NCBI RefSeq assembly: GCF_902167145.1
Contig: NC_050105.1
Span: forward strand, 142,927,508 to 142,991,507
Length of the DNA stretch: 64,000 nt
DNA from: Zea mays
Lineage: Eukaryota; Streptophyta; Magnoliopsida; Poales; Poaceae
Reading direction: 5' to 3'
Shown here: positions 10,164-20,830 of the stretch, piece after piece
Layout of the letters: each line of letters starts with the position of its first letter
Numbering within the stretch: the stretch's first letter is position 1
Made by a program: the position numbers and the translations under genes
The notes under the pieces: model-generated
What the model was told of the DNA's origin: nothing
Seen by the model: the letters and a program-made list of their open reading frames with translations, nothing else
Database searches by the model: none

Positions 10164-11182
10164 CCCGTTTGTTTCGTTGGAATTGAATTCCATTTTAATA
10201 ATTATAATCTAGATAAAACTAATTAAGTTTATATATTTATATATGTAATATATTTTTATATTATCTTAAATCACACGAGAGAGATAGTTATATACTACAT
10301 TTATGTTATAACAAAGTAAATAAAAGAGTGTGTTATAAATTGTACATCGGAAAAATAACATGTAAATCTATAGAATCAATTTCCACCTTTCACCCCATAA
10401 ATTTAAGATAGTCTTATATGATAACTAGGTGGATGCCCGTGCGTTGCAACGGGAAGATAAAATATCACGATAACTCATGTACAAATATGTTATAATATTA
10501 TAGAAAAAGGTTACAAATGTGTTATAATGTTTAGGAAAGAAAACAAAGTCACAGCCTGTGCATTCACTGGGACCTGATAACATTAGGTGGACTAACCTCT
10601 CCACATGACGAAAAGGCAATAGAGTTGCAATTGCAAGCACACAAAAAAGTGGTCTGCACAAGAAAGTGTATATCATGGCAGATGTTCTTCGGACTTGGAA
10701 AATAATACACGAGAAAAAGAAGACATGGAAAATATGTAGTTCTACACGCATATTGTTGATGCACCATCGGTATTGCACGAATCAACTTGTCTTACAATTT
10801 CTAATAATAGTCAAATATGTCGACAATCGTACATTAATCTAATCTTTTTTTGCGATACTGATAAGTCGTTGTTGTATGTTTGGAGGGATAGCATAGCGGC
10901 ATGAATTCTCCTCGTAACTTAATAGATCAATTACAAAGTTCCTTCGAAGAATCTTTGTATCCTACACACAAAGACATAAGAGAACAGTACGTCAAATTTA
11001 TATTATGTAACTGAAATGTATGTTTGAACATGAACCAAACGTACTCCACTCACCCTATTAAATTCCATTCGTCTACCACTCCCCCACATGACCATAGCTT
11101 GTAGAACGAAGTAGCTTGTATTAACCCTACAGAATAATGTTTGGCCAACTATATTATATACAATGGTTATCATAGAAAAATT
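10164..11182. other. Left subterminal AT-rich region of the transposon
   Basis: No gene recognised. The first 250 bp is rich in TATAT-type tracts, and GTGGATGCCCGTGCGTTGCA at about 10431 belongs to a motif common in grass repeats. ORFs at 10425-10785 (minus) lack any familiar motif. The region may contain the 3' untranslated part of the protease gene. Confidence 0.4.
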
Positions 11183-14119
11183 TTAAACTGTTGAGAACAT
11201 GGTATTAAGAAAATACCCTTTTAAGTCCAATGGAAGACCAGACCGAATTGTATGTTCCCACTTAAAAATATCATCTGCCCATCCAGAACGTTTCTTATTG
11301 TAGGCAATCTTATATTTCTTGGAGGCCATGATAATTGCTTCTGCAAACCTCTTGTATGGCATGTGTTTACACCAATCTTCAGTGGGTGTAAAGTCTATAA
11401 AAGTTACGTGCTTTTTACCATGATCGATTATGAAAAGTGCGTAGCATCCGTTGAATTTCCATGGCATAAGAACCTACAAAATACCAGTCATTAGGATTGC
11501 AACGAAGTGCCTTTTATAAATACATTCGAAATGAACACATACTTACATATTTACAACCAGTGATATAATAGTTCAATGATGGCCAACAGTCGAGTGTTTT
11601 GGCTAACTCTTCTGCTGTAGGATCCTGATGGTACTTTGGAAGTTTACCAAAACCAATCATTCTCTAGATAAATATATATGCATGTCCACATGAGGATTAT
11701 ATGTATAGATACAATATATTACTACATTATTGATTGAAAACAAACTTACCCAGAAGCGCATGTCCATATAATGTTTTTTATCCTTTATCATTTCATCTTT
11801 CGACATATGTGACTCTTTAATGGCCAACAATCGAACAGCCATGTCAAAACATTTTAGAGTCATATCTAGATTTACCCTTAATACGTTTTGCAGGTCTTTG
11901 ACAGATATTTCTATCTTAAAAGGGTTGAAACTTCGCACCCATGTCATCCTGTAATGCAACATGACAAAAGTATATATCAAAACTTTATGTAGTTGGTACA
12001 TATAAAATAAATAAAACAATGAGCACTTACTCTAATGTCGTATCATCTTGGATTGTCATGATGTAATCACATAGAACATCTATTAAATCGGCTTTCGTCA
12101 CTGGCATGTCCTTTGTGGAAAGGCCACTCAGTAAAAACTCATTAGTGCATTCATCGGTCGGGATTTTTATAGGAGTTCTTTTATCCCAATCATGAACAAA
12201 CCACCTTTCTAAGTCTGCTTGAGTGATGGGGCCATCATCATCTTCCATCAATACTTCGTTTTCTTCAGATACACAATGTAGTTTCCTCTTCTTAGGATTT
12301 GTGGGACTATCTAATATCTGAACATCAGAGGAGCATCCAGCATCGACTTCTTTGTCATACTTGTATAACGGACACCCCTTTCTCTTGTTTATATCTGAAG
12401 ATAGTAATATAGCAGCCAATTTTTTCCTAAAGTGTGACATGTCGTCCTGCAAATAAGAAACAATTTATTTAGCAATTATATGTATCAATTGGATTGACAT
12501 AATAATAACAGAAGACAGCAAACAGATATTCATGTTATAGCCACATGTAATTTATTTATTGTTAAAAAAGAGACCCATCAGAAAGTGCAAACTGCCAACA
12601 AGAAAATCTGTGCATGTGATAAATATGCAGATTGCAGTTATGTTCACAGTGTATGCAAAGCAAAACGACTGAACCAATCATAAAAAATCGCCGGTCGTAC
12701 AACAAACAACAAAAGCGAGCACGACTTGGAACAGTAGGGATGCAAACAAGTCTGCAGCCTGAAAGAAAGCTCTACCACAATTCACGGCGTCCATGATGCA
12801 CACATAATGTCATAGTAGTAATAATATACCTGGGTAAAATTATCAGATAGTTCATCCCCTGTCCAGTATTCGATATAGTTTAGTAGAAAGAGGCCACACG
12901 AGGAGCTACATCAACCAGATGATAAAATGTCAAGATTAACAGCAATGAATATTAATAGCAACACATAAGAATATATGGTGTACCTATCTGTTTGCTTTGC
13001 ATATTCCATTTCTATTTCTCTAAGTGGCCAAGAAGCAACTCGGAGGTCTGGCCACCTTTGATCTTTTAACTCCTTACGCTGAGATACCATATCAATTTGT
13101 CTTTGTAGTCCTTTTATCTTTATTATTATTATTATAAAAACATAGAATTAGAAGTTGAGATTTTAAGTTAATAAGGGATTCGTAATTGTTGAGTTTGTAT
13201 AAACTCACAGTGTCAATGAGGTCATTGCGACCGGATGATGTACCAAGTGAGTCGAGCACTTGTATCTCCATATTTCTTGCATTGATCACGGCAAGATACC
13301 AGTGCATTTCTCGGATATTTATTGGAATAAACACCTACAAGTCAATTATAAATATTGCATAATAATACATGTAAACACTAACCGTGTAGATTGCAATCTC
13401 GTATTTACCATGTCATGGTCTAGATAAAGTAAAACCCTTCTTTCAGCGCTAGATATTTGTGCCATGTCTTTACTTGGATATAACTCATCTGTTTTAGTTT
13501 CAACATCACCGTCTCGCTTTAGAAAGTTGAACTGAAAAGCATTTTCTATGTGTACACGACCTCCAGATCGGCATTTTAGATGCTCTTGAGCTTTTATTAA
13601 ATTTATGTAACAGTCTATCACCTGCAAGTATGTAAGTTATGGTTTAAAATACCAGGGTGAGTATCTTTTTAGTGTGGTGCTCCTAGCTAGTTGAATTATC
13701 ATGAATTACCTCATCACCTAGATATGCGTCCGGTTGAAATAGGCATTCCATCCACTTCCTTTCCACAAAAGCATCATCAATAAGCACGACTTCTACCCTT
13801 GGTTCACAAGGGATTTCTTTAATCCAATCGATGAGTGCAAGATCACCCTGCGTGCAAATATAATCTACGAACGAAACAGTCATGAGATCAAACATAAATC
13901 ACTTGCAATAAAAACAATACAAATTGATCCATACGGTAGTATGGAAGTTATCATACCTTTCGGAACTATTGTAGTAGTCACCGATTTTTTTGGCTTGTTA
14001 TGAGACAAGGACATTAGTAGAGATTCATCTATAGATAATGTATTATCTCTTTGGATGATTGTAAGTGCAACATTTTCCTCTTTAGATTCCATCCACAGGA
14101 GACAAAAACCTATAATCAT
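11183..14119 (-). CDS. Ulp1-like (C48) cysteine protease gene, ten exons
   Basis: Minus-strand exons, high to low: 14119-13957, 13864-13710, 13621-13409, 13334-13209, 13117-12984, 12905-12830, 12446-12031, 11948-11750, 11663-11547 and 11473-11183. All introns are GT..AG and the joined frame stays open for 630 codons including the stop. The protease signature is complete: His in MHWYLAV (exon 4), Asp in VLDSLG (exon 4), Cys in SSSCGLFLLNYIEYW (exon 6). The pre-domain QPDAYLGDEVID matches the Ulp1 entry helix. Ulp1 enzymes cleave SUMO-type modifiers. Plant transposons, notably MULEs and CACTAs, often carry such genes. Exons 8-10 (KFNGCYALFIIDHGKKHVTF) resemble a second, degenerate protease-like fold, which is an inference. 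The first exon and start codon are uncertain: MESKEENVAL is another possible start. Expression is unknown. Confidence 0.75.
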
Positions 14120-14479
14120 TGTTACTATGTATTATTTGATACACGATTTAAATGTTTCTACTATAACCAGCTAAACAATTTTACATGCATTAGTGATAAC
14201 ATAATAATGAAAAATTAATATTGCAAATAAAATGATATAAACATATTGTAGAGGGGAGGCGCCGACAGTCTACAGTTCATCATTTGAATGCAGATTTACG
14301 TAACATTATTTTCTAGAGACTAACATACTGCACTTTAGTTATTAACTTCAATAAATATAAATAAAATCTGAGACTGGTTGTAGGCAATCCTCGCGGCGGC
14401 GCGGACTACGACGGTGGCTGACTCGTAGCGAGACCTTCTCCCTCCTCCCCCGCCTGACGCCCGGCGACCACTACTCACT
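14120..14479. other. Intergenic stretch between protease gene and ankyrin fragment
   Basis: AT-rich to about 14380, then GC-rich. It would contain the promoter of the minus-strand protease gene if one exists. No clear TATA-plus-start arrangement was identified. From about 14390 the GC content jumps as the captured ankyrin gene sequence begins. Confidence 0.35.
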
Positions 14480-14642
14480 CGCTGCTCTGGAAGTCTGGCA
14501 GGGGTTTCGCCCGGTTCGACAACATCAGGGACGACAGCGGCGCCATGCCGCTACACCTCGCCGCCATGCAAGGCCGCCCCGCCTACATGCAGGTGCTACT
14601 AGAGAACGACGCCATTGTCTCCGTTCTCACAGGCTCATACAG
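14480..14642 (+). pseudogene. Ankyrin-repeat exon resembling XB3/XBAT-type E3 ubiquitin ligase
   Basis: Frame GFARFDNIRDDSGAMPLHLA followed by QGRPAYMQVLLENDAIVSVL and TGSYR ends exactly at a splice-donor-like AG/GTAGGG. This matches, from memory, the ankyrin repeat of plant XB3/XBAT31-32 RING ligases (family consensus VRDDxGATPLHLAARQGRP). Only about one repeat remains and there is no RING domain, so it is a captured fragment. Sequence before 14480 may be a more diverged part of the same exon. Confidence 0.65.
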
Positions 14643-15086
14643 GTAGGGTGCTCTCTGTCTCTTGTCTTCTCGTTCTCATCCAACCAGCATGCTTGGTTTG
14701 TTCACATACATTTATCTCCAATTTACAAGGTAGACTAAAGCTTGTTTAACGCACAAAGCTGCTGCAGGTTTAAAATCTCTCCTGCGACAGCAACTGGGCA
14801 CTAAACTCAAGCAATCCCTCCAGAGCCTCAGCTCTCTGCTGGTAAGACACTAAGACCTCATGTCGAGCCTCCTTGACGATGGAGGCTGCTGGTACCAAAA
14901 CAAAATAAGCCATGCAGAAATAGAATTACTTCAAGCTAACAAGTTGCCAATTAAAAAATTTCAACATTTTCTTTTTCTTGGCAAGCAGAGGCAAGGAATG
15001 CCAGTTTCTGAAAAATCCTAGTTGTTGTTCATTTTTCTGAAGAACAGGTTAGTGCCTTACTGGTGTCTACCACTGGCTAGGGACCG
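14643..15086. other. Intron-like sequence between captured fragments
   Basis: It follows the ankyrin donor site and precedes the ubiquitin-conjugating enzyme exons. No recognisable coding sequence, apart from a short coiled stretch near 14770-14850. It probably contains the junction where sequences from two host loci were joined. Confidence 0.35.
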
Positions 15087-16801
15087 GTAATATCTATGCT
15101 GTCTGACAAGTCATCTGGCCACTCCCTTAAGGACCAATTAACTCGCATGGCTGAGAATGACTATCTACTTAGCGGTGGCCTTGAAGGTATTGGTTCTACT
15201 GGAAAGAAGTGTGAAGTCGCTCGCCGAAGAAATGGTTTAGATACCAACAAGCCAAAAAAAGGTGCGCGCGCGTGTTTGTAGATTCTGTTAAGGATTTTTG
15301 TCTCTGATGTCCTACACGTAAATCTGAACACTAACATTTTTGTTTATTGTCATTAACAAAGGGGCAACCTGATACAACAGGTGGTGGGCCAACAGGAAGA
15401 GAGCTGAATATCGGACAAGCATGTTTCCATTCAGAACCGAGCAACGCTTCAAACCAGTTCATCCTAGCCCAATTGATGCAGGTGAATTCATTCTTAAGCA
15501 GGACAACAACTATTACTATACATCCCTTGTTTAGTCTGCAAAGCTGGTACAATGGCAGGTGCAACATTTTGAGATAATTGGATTGGACAAGCTTCTTGAT
15601 AATAGTTCTGTAGAATCAATGAATGAGGAACATACAATTGGTGATTCATTAGACGAGGCTGAGCAGGAGGAATTGAACCATGAGGTCTGTTTCCCTCCCT
15701 CTCCCTCTCTTTCTCAACTTTTTAAACTGTATTAAGTGATGGCTGAACATTTTTTTGTTTTGTTCAGATTGCTCTGGAGTCTACTGAAGACTGCACTGGC
15801 TCCTTGTGCAAAGCCACTGCTTTTCTATTTCCCAAGACAGCTTTTGACTTCCTGACAAATGTGGCTGCTAGTTTGTTTGGTATTCATGGTTCTCCATCTC
15901 CAAGCTCAGTAAGTTATTTGTTGAACAAATTCAGCCAAGCTCATTTTTTCCAGAGTTCTTAAGTGAATATGTTATCCAGGTTTTGGTAGATCCTCGATAT
16001 GAAATTGTGAAGATGGCAGAAATGCAGCCATGTGCAGAAGAAACGCCAAAAGAAGAACAGATAGTGAAGTTTGTGGCGCAGATTGACAAGCCAATTCTCT
16101 CTTCAGAGGATGCCGTCTCAAAAAGATTCGATGTAGTCACTGACTGTTTGGATCATCATTTTGTGAAGGAAAATGGCCATGAAAGTGTAATGCAGCTTCT
16201 GAAGCTTTCACTGACATTTTTCTCGAACAATAATCATTGGTGTGAAAGGGGCATTATGTGTAATGATGATTATTTTCTATTTTTAGGTTACAAGAGGTTG
16301 GCTGAAGAAGGTGCGACTGGAATGGAACATCCTGCAAAATGACCTACCAGGTGTTATTTTGAGCTTTTCTACCGTTTAATTCAGTAAATCTGAAACTTCA
16401 GTAGCTTTAATTTCTGTAACAGGTACCTGTTAGTAAATCTGAAACTTCATTAGCTGTTTATTTCACTCATTATTTCTTAGAGATAGTCTACTATCGGTAG
16501 CAAATCTGTACCATAACATTGAGTGCTGGCATACTTGCATTGGTGTTTAAGGCTAGGTGTAAATCATTACATTCCACTGGCAAATATTCCATGTCATGGA
16601 AACCATATTACTTTTAATTCTAGTATGATGTTTATATGTATGCTTTGTTTTAACTATGCAGATGGTATTCATGTGAGAGTTTATGAGGAAAGGATGGATC
16701 TTCTGAGGGCTTGCATCGTTGGGGCACCTGGAACACCTTACCATGACAATCTTTTTTTCTTCGATATTTTCTTTCCTCCTGATTACCCTCATGAACCACC
16801 T
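15087..16801 (+). pseudogene. UBC23/24 (PHO2)-like ubiquitin-conjugating enzyme, partial, introns kept
   Basis: Exons with plausible splice sites: about 15087-15267, 15362-15481, 15559-15684, 15768-15908, from 15980 to about 16200, 16287-16350 and 16662-16801. Readable blocks are KDQLTRMAENDYLLSGGLEG, KTAFDFLTNVAASLFG, KRFDVVTDCLDHHFV, VTRGWLKKVRLEWNILQNDL and DGIHVRVYEERMDLLRACIV, then GAPGTPYHDNLFFFDIFFPP and EPP at a GTAAGC donor. This is the acidic linker plus the first half of the E2 fold of the large UBC23/24/25 class. The catalytic cysteine exon is absent, so it cannot conjugate ubiquitin. Exons 1 and 2 do not join cleanly in frame in my model. Introns are retained, so capture was from genomic DNA. 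Confidence 0.78.
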
Positions 16802-16833
16802 GTAAGCTCTTCCATTCCAGTCTCTATTGTTCT

Positions 16834-16971
16834 TGTAGACAAAATCACGTGTTTGGAGACGGATTTGATAGCCTACCAACCACGTCACCGTGCGTGCAGG
16901 ATTAATTATTCAGCCTTGCACTGCACCACTGTCAATCTGTCAGGCCACGCCACAGCGTGATTTTGTCTACA
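16834..16971. repeat. 138-bp inverted-repeat element in the E2 intron
   Basis: It begins TGTAGACAAAATCACG (16834-16849) and ends with its exact reverse complement (16956-16971). It is MITE-like, lying 33 bp after the last E2 exon donor site. I see no convincing target duplication, so it could also be a chance hairpin or a degraded element. Confidence 0.5.
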
Positions 16972-17017
16972 TACAGTACGGTTAATCTCTTTTTTTCTGA
17001 TTGATCTCTGTGATCCA

Positions 17018-17335
17018 GTGACTGGAGCGGCAAGTGACTCGCGGCGGGCGGCGGGGACTCGCGGATGGCGCCCGCGAATCGCGGCGTTGGGCGGGCGGGC
17101 GGGCGGCGGTTGTTTGCGGCTGCGGGATCCTCAGCGGTTGTGCGCGCGGGAGCCACGCGAGCTGGCGGCGGCGGCTGCGAGATCCTCGGCGGTTGTGCGC
17201 GCGGGAGCCACGGGAGCGAGGGGAGAGCGGGCGGTTGTGCGCGCGGGAGCCACGCGAGCTGGCGGCGGTTGTTTGCGGCTGCGGGATCCTCGGCGGTTGT
17301 GCGCGCGGGAGCCACGGGAGTGAGGGGAGAGCGGG
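17018..17335. repeat. GC-rich tandem repeat near the right end of the transposon
   Basis: GGTTGTGCGCGCGGGAGCCA recurs four times (about 17137, 17190, 17233 and 17295). Around it are recurring CACGCGAGCTGGCGGCGG and GCTGCGGGATCCTC blocks, giving a higher-order unit. It is very CpG-rich compared with its AT-rich surroundings. Frames are open in several phases because of composition. I do not consider them genes. Confidence 0.6.
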
Positions 17336-17468
17336 GGCAGTCTACATGTGAGTCTTAATAGTTGTAGAAGACTTTGGAAAGTAGTGGAATGTCACATTCT
17401 AAAAAAATAGCCTATTCTAATAGTAAGATTCTAATTCCTCAAAATGAAAAGAAACAAACGGGGCCTAA

Positions 17469-18727
17469 GTGTTTTGGTGATTAAGTATCCAACACAAATG
17501 TTTTGAACTCTTTATGTGTTAAACAGGCAAAAAGTATGTTTCTAGACTTGGTAAATTGTTTTATGTACTAACATGGTTATCAAAGTGTTAGAAACAGTGA
17601 CTAAAGAACAAGAGAAGAAAAGGGAGAAGAGTTGGCTGTGTGCAGCCAACACTAGCTCGGTCTGGGTGCACCGGACTGTCCGGTGGTGCACCGAACAGCG
17701 TCCGGTGCGCCAGGCTGGTCCGCGTGAACTCGCTGCTCTCGGGACTCGACGACGGCGTACGGTTAAAAATCAACGGACTGTCCGGTGAGTCATCTGCGAC
17801 GAACTCGATGCTCTCGGGAATGAAGAAAGGCGACATGGCTATAATTCACCGGACTGTCTGGTGGTGCACCGGACTGTCCGGTGAGCCAACGGTTGCCAGC
17901 GCCAACGGTCGGCCGCGAGATCTGCGGGCGACGCGTGGCAGCTCCAACGGTCGAAAGGAGACACCGGACTGTCCGGTGTGCACCAGACAGTGTCCGTTGC
18001 GCCAACGGGCTCGAAGTTACAACGGTCGACTGTGTCGTTTTTGGAAGGAAATAGCGCACCGGACAGGCTACAATAGCTGTCCGATCCGGTGCGCCACTCG
18101 ACAGAAGGCAAGGATGGCCTTCCAAGTTGGTCTCCAACGGCTCCTAGCTGCCTTGGGGCTATAAAATGGGCCCCTATGCGTATGGAGGAGACACCCAAGC
18201 ATTCACTAAGCATCCTAAGACTCCAAGACTCTAACTTCACGCATTTTATTCTCCGTGTTAGTGATTTAAGCTCCATTTGAGTTGCGAACTTCGTGTGTTG
18301 TGTTTTGAGCTCAAGTCGTGACTTGTGTGCGTGATTGTGCTGCATATTTGAGTCTTGTGTGTGTTGTTCTCCCAACCTTACTCTTGTGTGTTCTTTGTGA
18401 TCAATATTGTAAGGGCGAGAGGCTCCAACTTGTGGAGATTCCTAGCAAACGGGAAGAAGACTATAAGGAAGAAAGTCGTGGTATTCAAGTTGATCATTGG
18501 ATCACTTGAAAGGGGTTGAGCCACAACGTGGAAGTAGGCAATTGTTACTTGGCCGAACCACGGGATAAAAATCACGTGTCTCTTGTGTTGCCTTCTCTGT
18601 GATTGTTTTGTTCACAAGAACTCGCCTCGAGCTATTTAGTCGCACTAACTCTTTCATAACTAAGTTTTGTGGCTATTTAGTTTTTGATTTTACAGGATCA
18701 CCTATTCACCCCCTCTAGGTGCTCTCA
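17469..18727 (+). mobile_element. 3' LTR of the Opie/Ji-type element (main part)
   Basis: It continues the 35 bp at 10126-10160, giving an LTR of about 1294 bp that ends CCCTCTAGGTGCTCTCA at 18727. U3 carries CACCGGACTGTCCGGTG-type palindromes (17669-18090), with a TATA box at 18160-18166. It lies directly in the 5' end of H2A copy C, whose first codons are missing. Confidence 0.85.
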
Positions 18728-18928
18728 AGCGCAGTGGTGGAGAAGTTGGCGTTTGGGCGGAAGCTGGGCGGCGGGCCAAAGAAGAAGGCGGTGTCGCGAT
18801 CTGTCAAGGCCGGGCTCCAGTTCCCAGTTGGGCGCATCAGGCGGTACCTAAAGGAAGGTCAGTACGCGCGCGTCGGCAGGGGCAGCAGCAAGTCCCCCAC
18901 GAAGGCCACCGCGAAGTCGCTGAAGTAG
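18728..18928 (+). pseudogene. Histone H2A pseudogene, copy C (truncated, core deleted)
   Basis: It reads [40 protein letters not shown] and [12 protein letters not shown], then jumps to [14 protein letters not shown] and a stop. The start codon is lost to the Copia LTR. A deletion with GGCAG microhomology at its ends removes most of the histone fold, from the loop after the first helix to the tail, and a further codon is lost before ARVG. The remaining frame is open. It corresponds to copy B of the palindrome in inverted orientation. Confidence 0.88.
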
Positions 18929-20130
18929 TGTCTCGTCTCGCGTTCACCCTGTCCTATACACTGTGGTTGTGGATGTCGACTTTTGCCGTTTTGCAAGTGT
19001 GTACTGATGCGTCGCCTGCGATTGACCAAAGTTCTAGTTAAATTTCTAGCTCTAGTGCTGCTTGGTAATGGGGTCTGCATGCAATGTGAAGTTTAATGGG
19101 AAGAAGTGCCTTGCTTTATTTGATGCTGAACTAATTCTCTCTTAGCATTCCATAATAAGTAAGATTTGCATCCTATCATGTTTTACAAACATCTGTGATA
19201 TGGGTGCTAGCGTTACCAAACGAAGTGATGGCTGCATACATGTTGCATCTGTGTCCATCTATGACGGAATTGGTAGATTGACAGGCACATCCGACCAAAA
19301 TCTTCAGGCTGCATACAATACATCTGTGCCCAACAACACATCTGTAGTATTGTGCTGCTTTGATGCTGTATTGGTGTATCTGAAATGTAGTTAAACTAGT
19401 GACTTAGCACCGTTGTTGAATTGTTGTACCAGGCCAATTGTAGATAGACAAGTGTGCAGATTGGGTTGAGGATTCAAATATGCAACCAATTTGCTTCAAG
19501 TGGAATGTTGGACAAACTCTCCCAGACAGTGAGCAGTACAAATTTCGGGGCAATAATCTGCGGATGATTTGTGTTCTCATCACTAGACAATGTTTAGGTC
19601 CCGTCAATTTTCAAAAAAACAGCAAAGTAACAAAAACGTTGACGCCTATGCATCTTGTATAAGGCACATCGCCACCGTATTTCTAGCGATTGAACAGAAC
19701 ACAGGGCGGCAACGGGAGGGGATGCTGGGAAGATGCTGCACGACCTCACTGAATCCGAGTACGAGCTCTCGCTCACCAACCTCGTCGAGAAGGACGCGGG
19801 CGAGGGCGAGGGTGGCAGAGCCGGAGCCCAAGCTGCACCCCACGCCCAAGACAGAGGGGAAGGACCCGAGCGCCGAACGACCAGCAACAGCTAACGTCGG
19901 GAGCGAGCTCCAAAACATGTCCGGAGTTCAAACGCTGACTAGGCGTTAGCCATGCGACTTGATTGTTCTGTTTAATCTAAGTTATTATTAGGTGCTTGGT
20001 TCGGAATAACTCAAAGTAAATAATTTTAACCTAAGTTTCTGTAATACCCAATTTGTAAGGAAATACAAAAGGAGAAACAATTTCACTTTATCTATGTGTG
20101 AGTTTGACCTTTTTGTACCATCACATGTGA
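18929..20130 (+). repeat. Inverted copy of the palindrome spacer and H2A 3' flank
   Basis: The sequence matches the reverse complement of about 2735-3827, in the same order, up to CATCACATGTGAACACCATA at 20120-20140. At 19720-19890 it keeps a longer version of the coding-like stretch KMLHDLTESEYELSLTN than the other copy. The reverse complement of H2A copy A should follow next but is absent, replaced by unrelated sequence. Confidence 0.75.
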
Positions 20131-20830
20131 ACACCATATTTAAAAACAAATAATTCTAAAATATATGCCACTAAATTATGCATCATGCTGGACTTTATTT
20201 TGTGTGCATTTTGTGATAATATAAAAATAGGCTATAAAGAAATATATTAAAATCCAAATATGGGGATTTAACCCTAGTTTGCATATTAGAGTCTAGAGAA
20301 AAGAAAGGAAAAATGCTACACAAAAATAAAGAAAACATATATAATATAATCAGGCCTTCCATATTTGGTTCAATTGGTATATTTAAAATAAGTACAAGTT
20401 CACATTTAAAGCTGGATTCAAATTTGAATTCTAGAAACTAAAAGAGATATAAAAGGAAAAGAAAATATAAAAGAAAAGGAAAAAAGGGAAGCCACATACT
20501 GGGCCGTTTTCGTCTGCCGGCCCAATAAAATGCGTACACTCTCCACACTCTCGCGCGCTATGGCGCCGACGGGTGGGCCCGCGTGGCCAGACCCTAACGC
20601 GCGCGCGGGCCAGACTCCTTCTCACTGTGCCACTTCCATGCGGGGCCCACACATCATCGCTTACCTCGCGCGTTAGCTGCGGAGCTTCAAATCAGGTATC
20701 AAGGATGATAATCAATAACTCAAGGAAGTTATGCAGCAAAGGTTTAATCATTCAATTCCTACTATCTAATGCACCATATAAGTGATAAAAATTTTAAACC
20801 AACAAGGAGGTGGCAAATGCATCGGGGCTT
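20131..20830. other. Retroelement-derived sequence replacing an H2A copy
   Basis: AT-rich, then a GC-rich block (20510-20680) with runs such as GGGCCCGCGTGGCCAGACC. In composition it resembles Tekay/Del-type LTRs in inverse orientation. No gene is visible. It sits exactly where the duplicated module should carry the second H2A and its promoter. Confidence 0.4.

Larger units (their letters stand above)
10161..17465. mobile_element. 7.3-kb PIF/Harbinger-like transposon carrying host gene copies
   Basis: The ends are GGCCCCGTTTGTTTC and its exact reverse complement (15-bp perfect inverted repeats). They are flanked by the 3-bp duplication TAA, which is the PIF/Harbinger (Tourist) pattern. It lies 35 bp into an Opie/Ji-type LTR that continues on both sides. 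I see no transposase or DDE domain of any superfamily, so it is presumably non-autonomous. Cargo, left to right: a Ulp1-like protease gene (minus), an ankyrin exon (plus), ubiquitin-conjugating enzyme exons (plus), a small inverted repeat and a GC-rich repeat. The left 1 kb is AT-rich and contains a short palindromic stretch CCCGTGCGTTGCAACGGG near 10436. A nested element, such as a Helitron or MULE, that brought part of the cargo cannot be excluded. Confidence 0.75.
7543..18727 (+). mobile_element. Opie/Ji-type Copia remnant hosting a DNA transposon
   Basis: It comprises a truncated 5' LTR (7543-8337), reverse transcriptase and RNase H remains (8338-9339), a polypurine tract (10112-10125) and a 3' LTR (10126-10160 plus 17469-18727) split by a 7.3-kb transposon. 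Gag, protease, integrase and half of the reverse transcriptase are deleted. The right LTR ends in CA at 18727 directly inside H2A copy C. No target duplication can be checked because the left end is lost. RNase H residues and LTR style place it in the Copia SIRE lineage (Opie/Ji). Confidence 0.8.

Noticed and set aside
17018..17358. Arg/Gly/Ala-rich ORFs in three frames
   Set aside because: All three frames of the same GC-rich repeat are open, which is expected from composition. No domain is present.
14260..17360. Helitron carrying the ankyrin and E2 fragments
   Set aside because: I could not find a convincing TC start with a CTRR end and terminal hairpin. It remains possible and is noted as an alternative.
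10161..17465. Mutator-type (MULE) or CACTA assignment because of the Ulp1 gene
   Set aside because: The ends do not begin with CACT(A/G), there is no 9-bp duplication, and inverted repeats are only 15 bp. The 3-bp TAA duplication fits PIF/Harbinger better.
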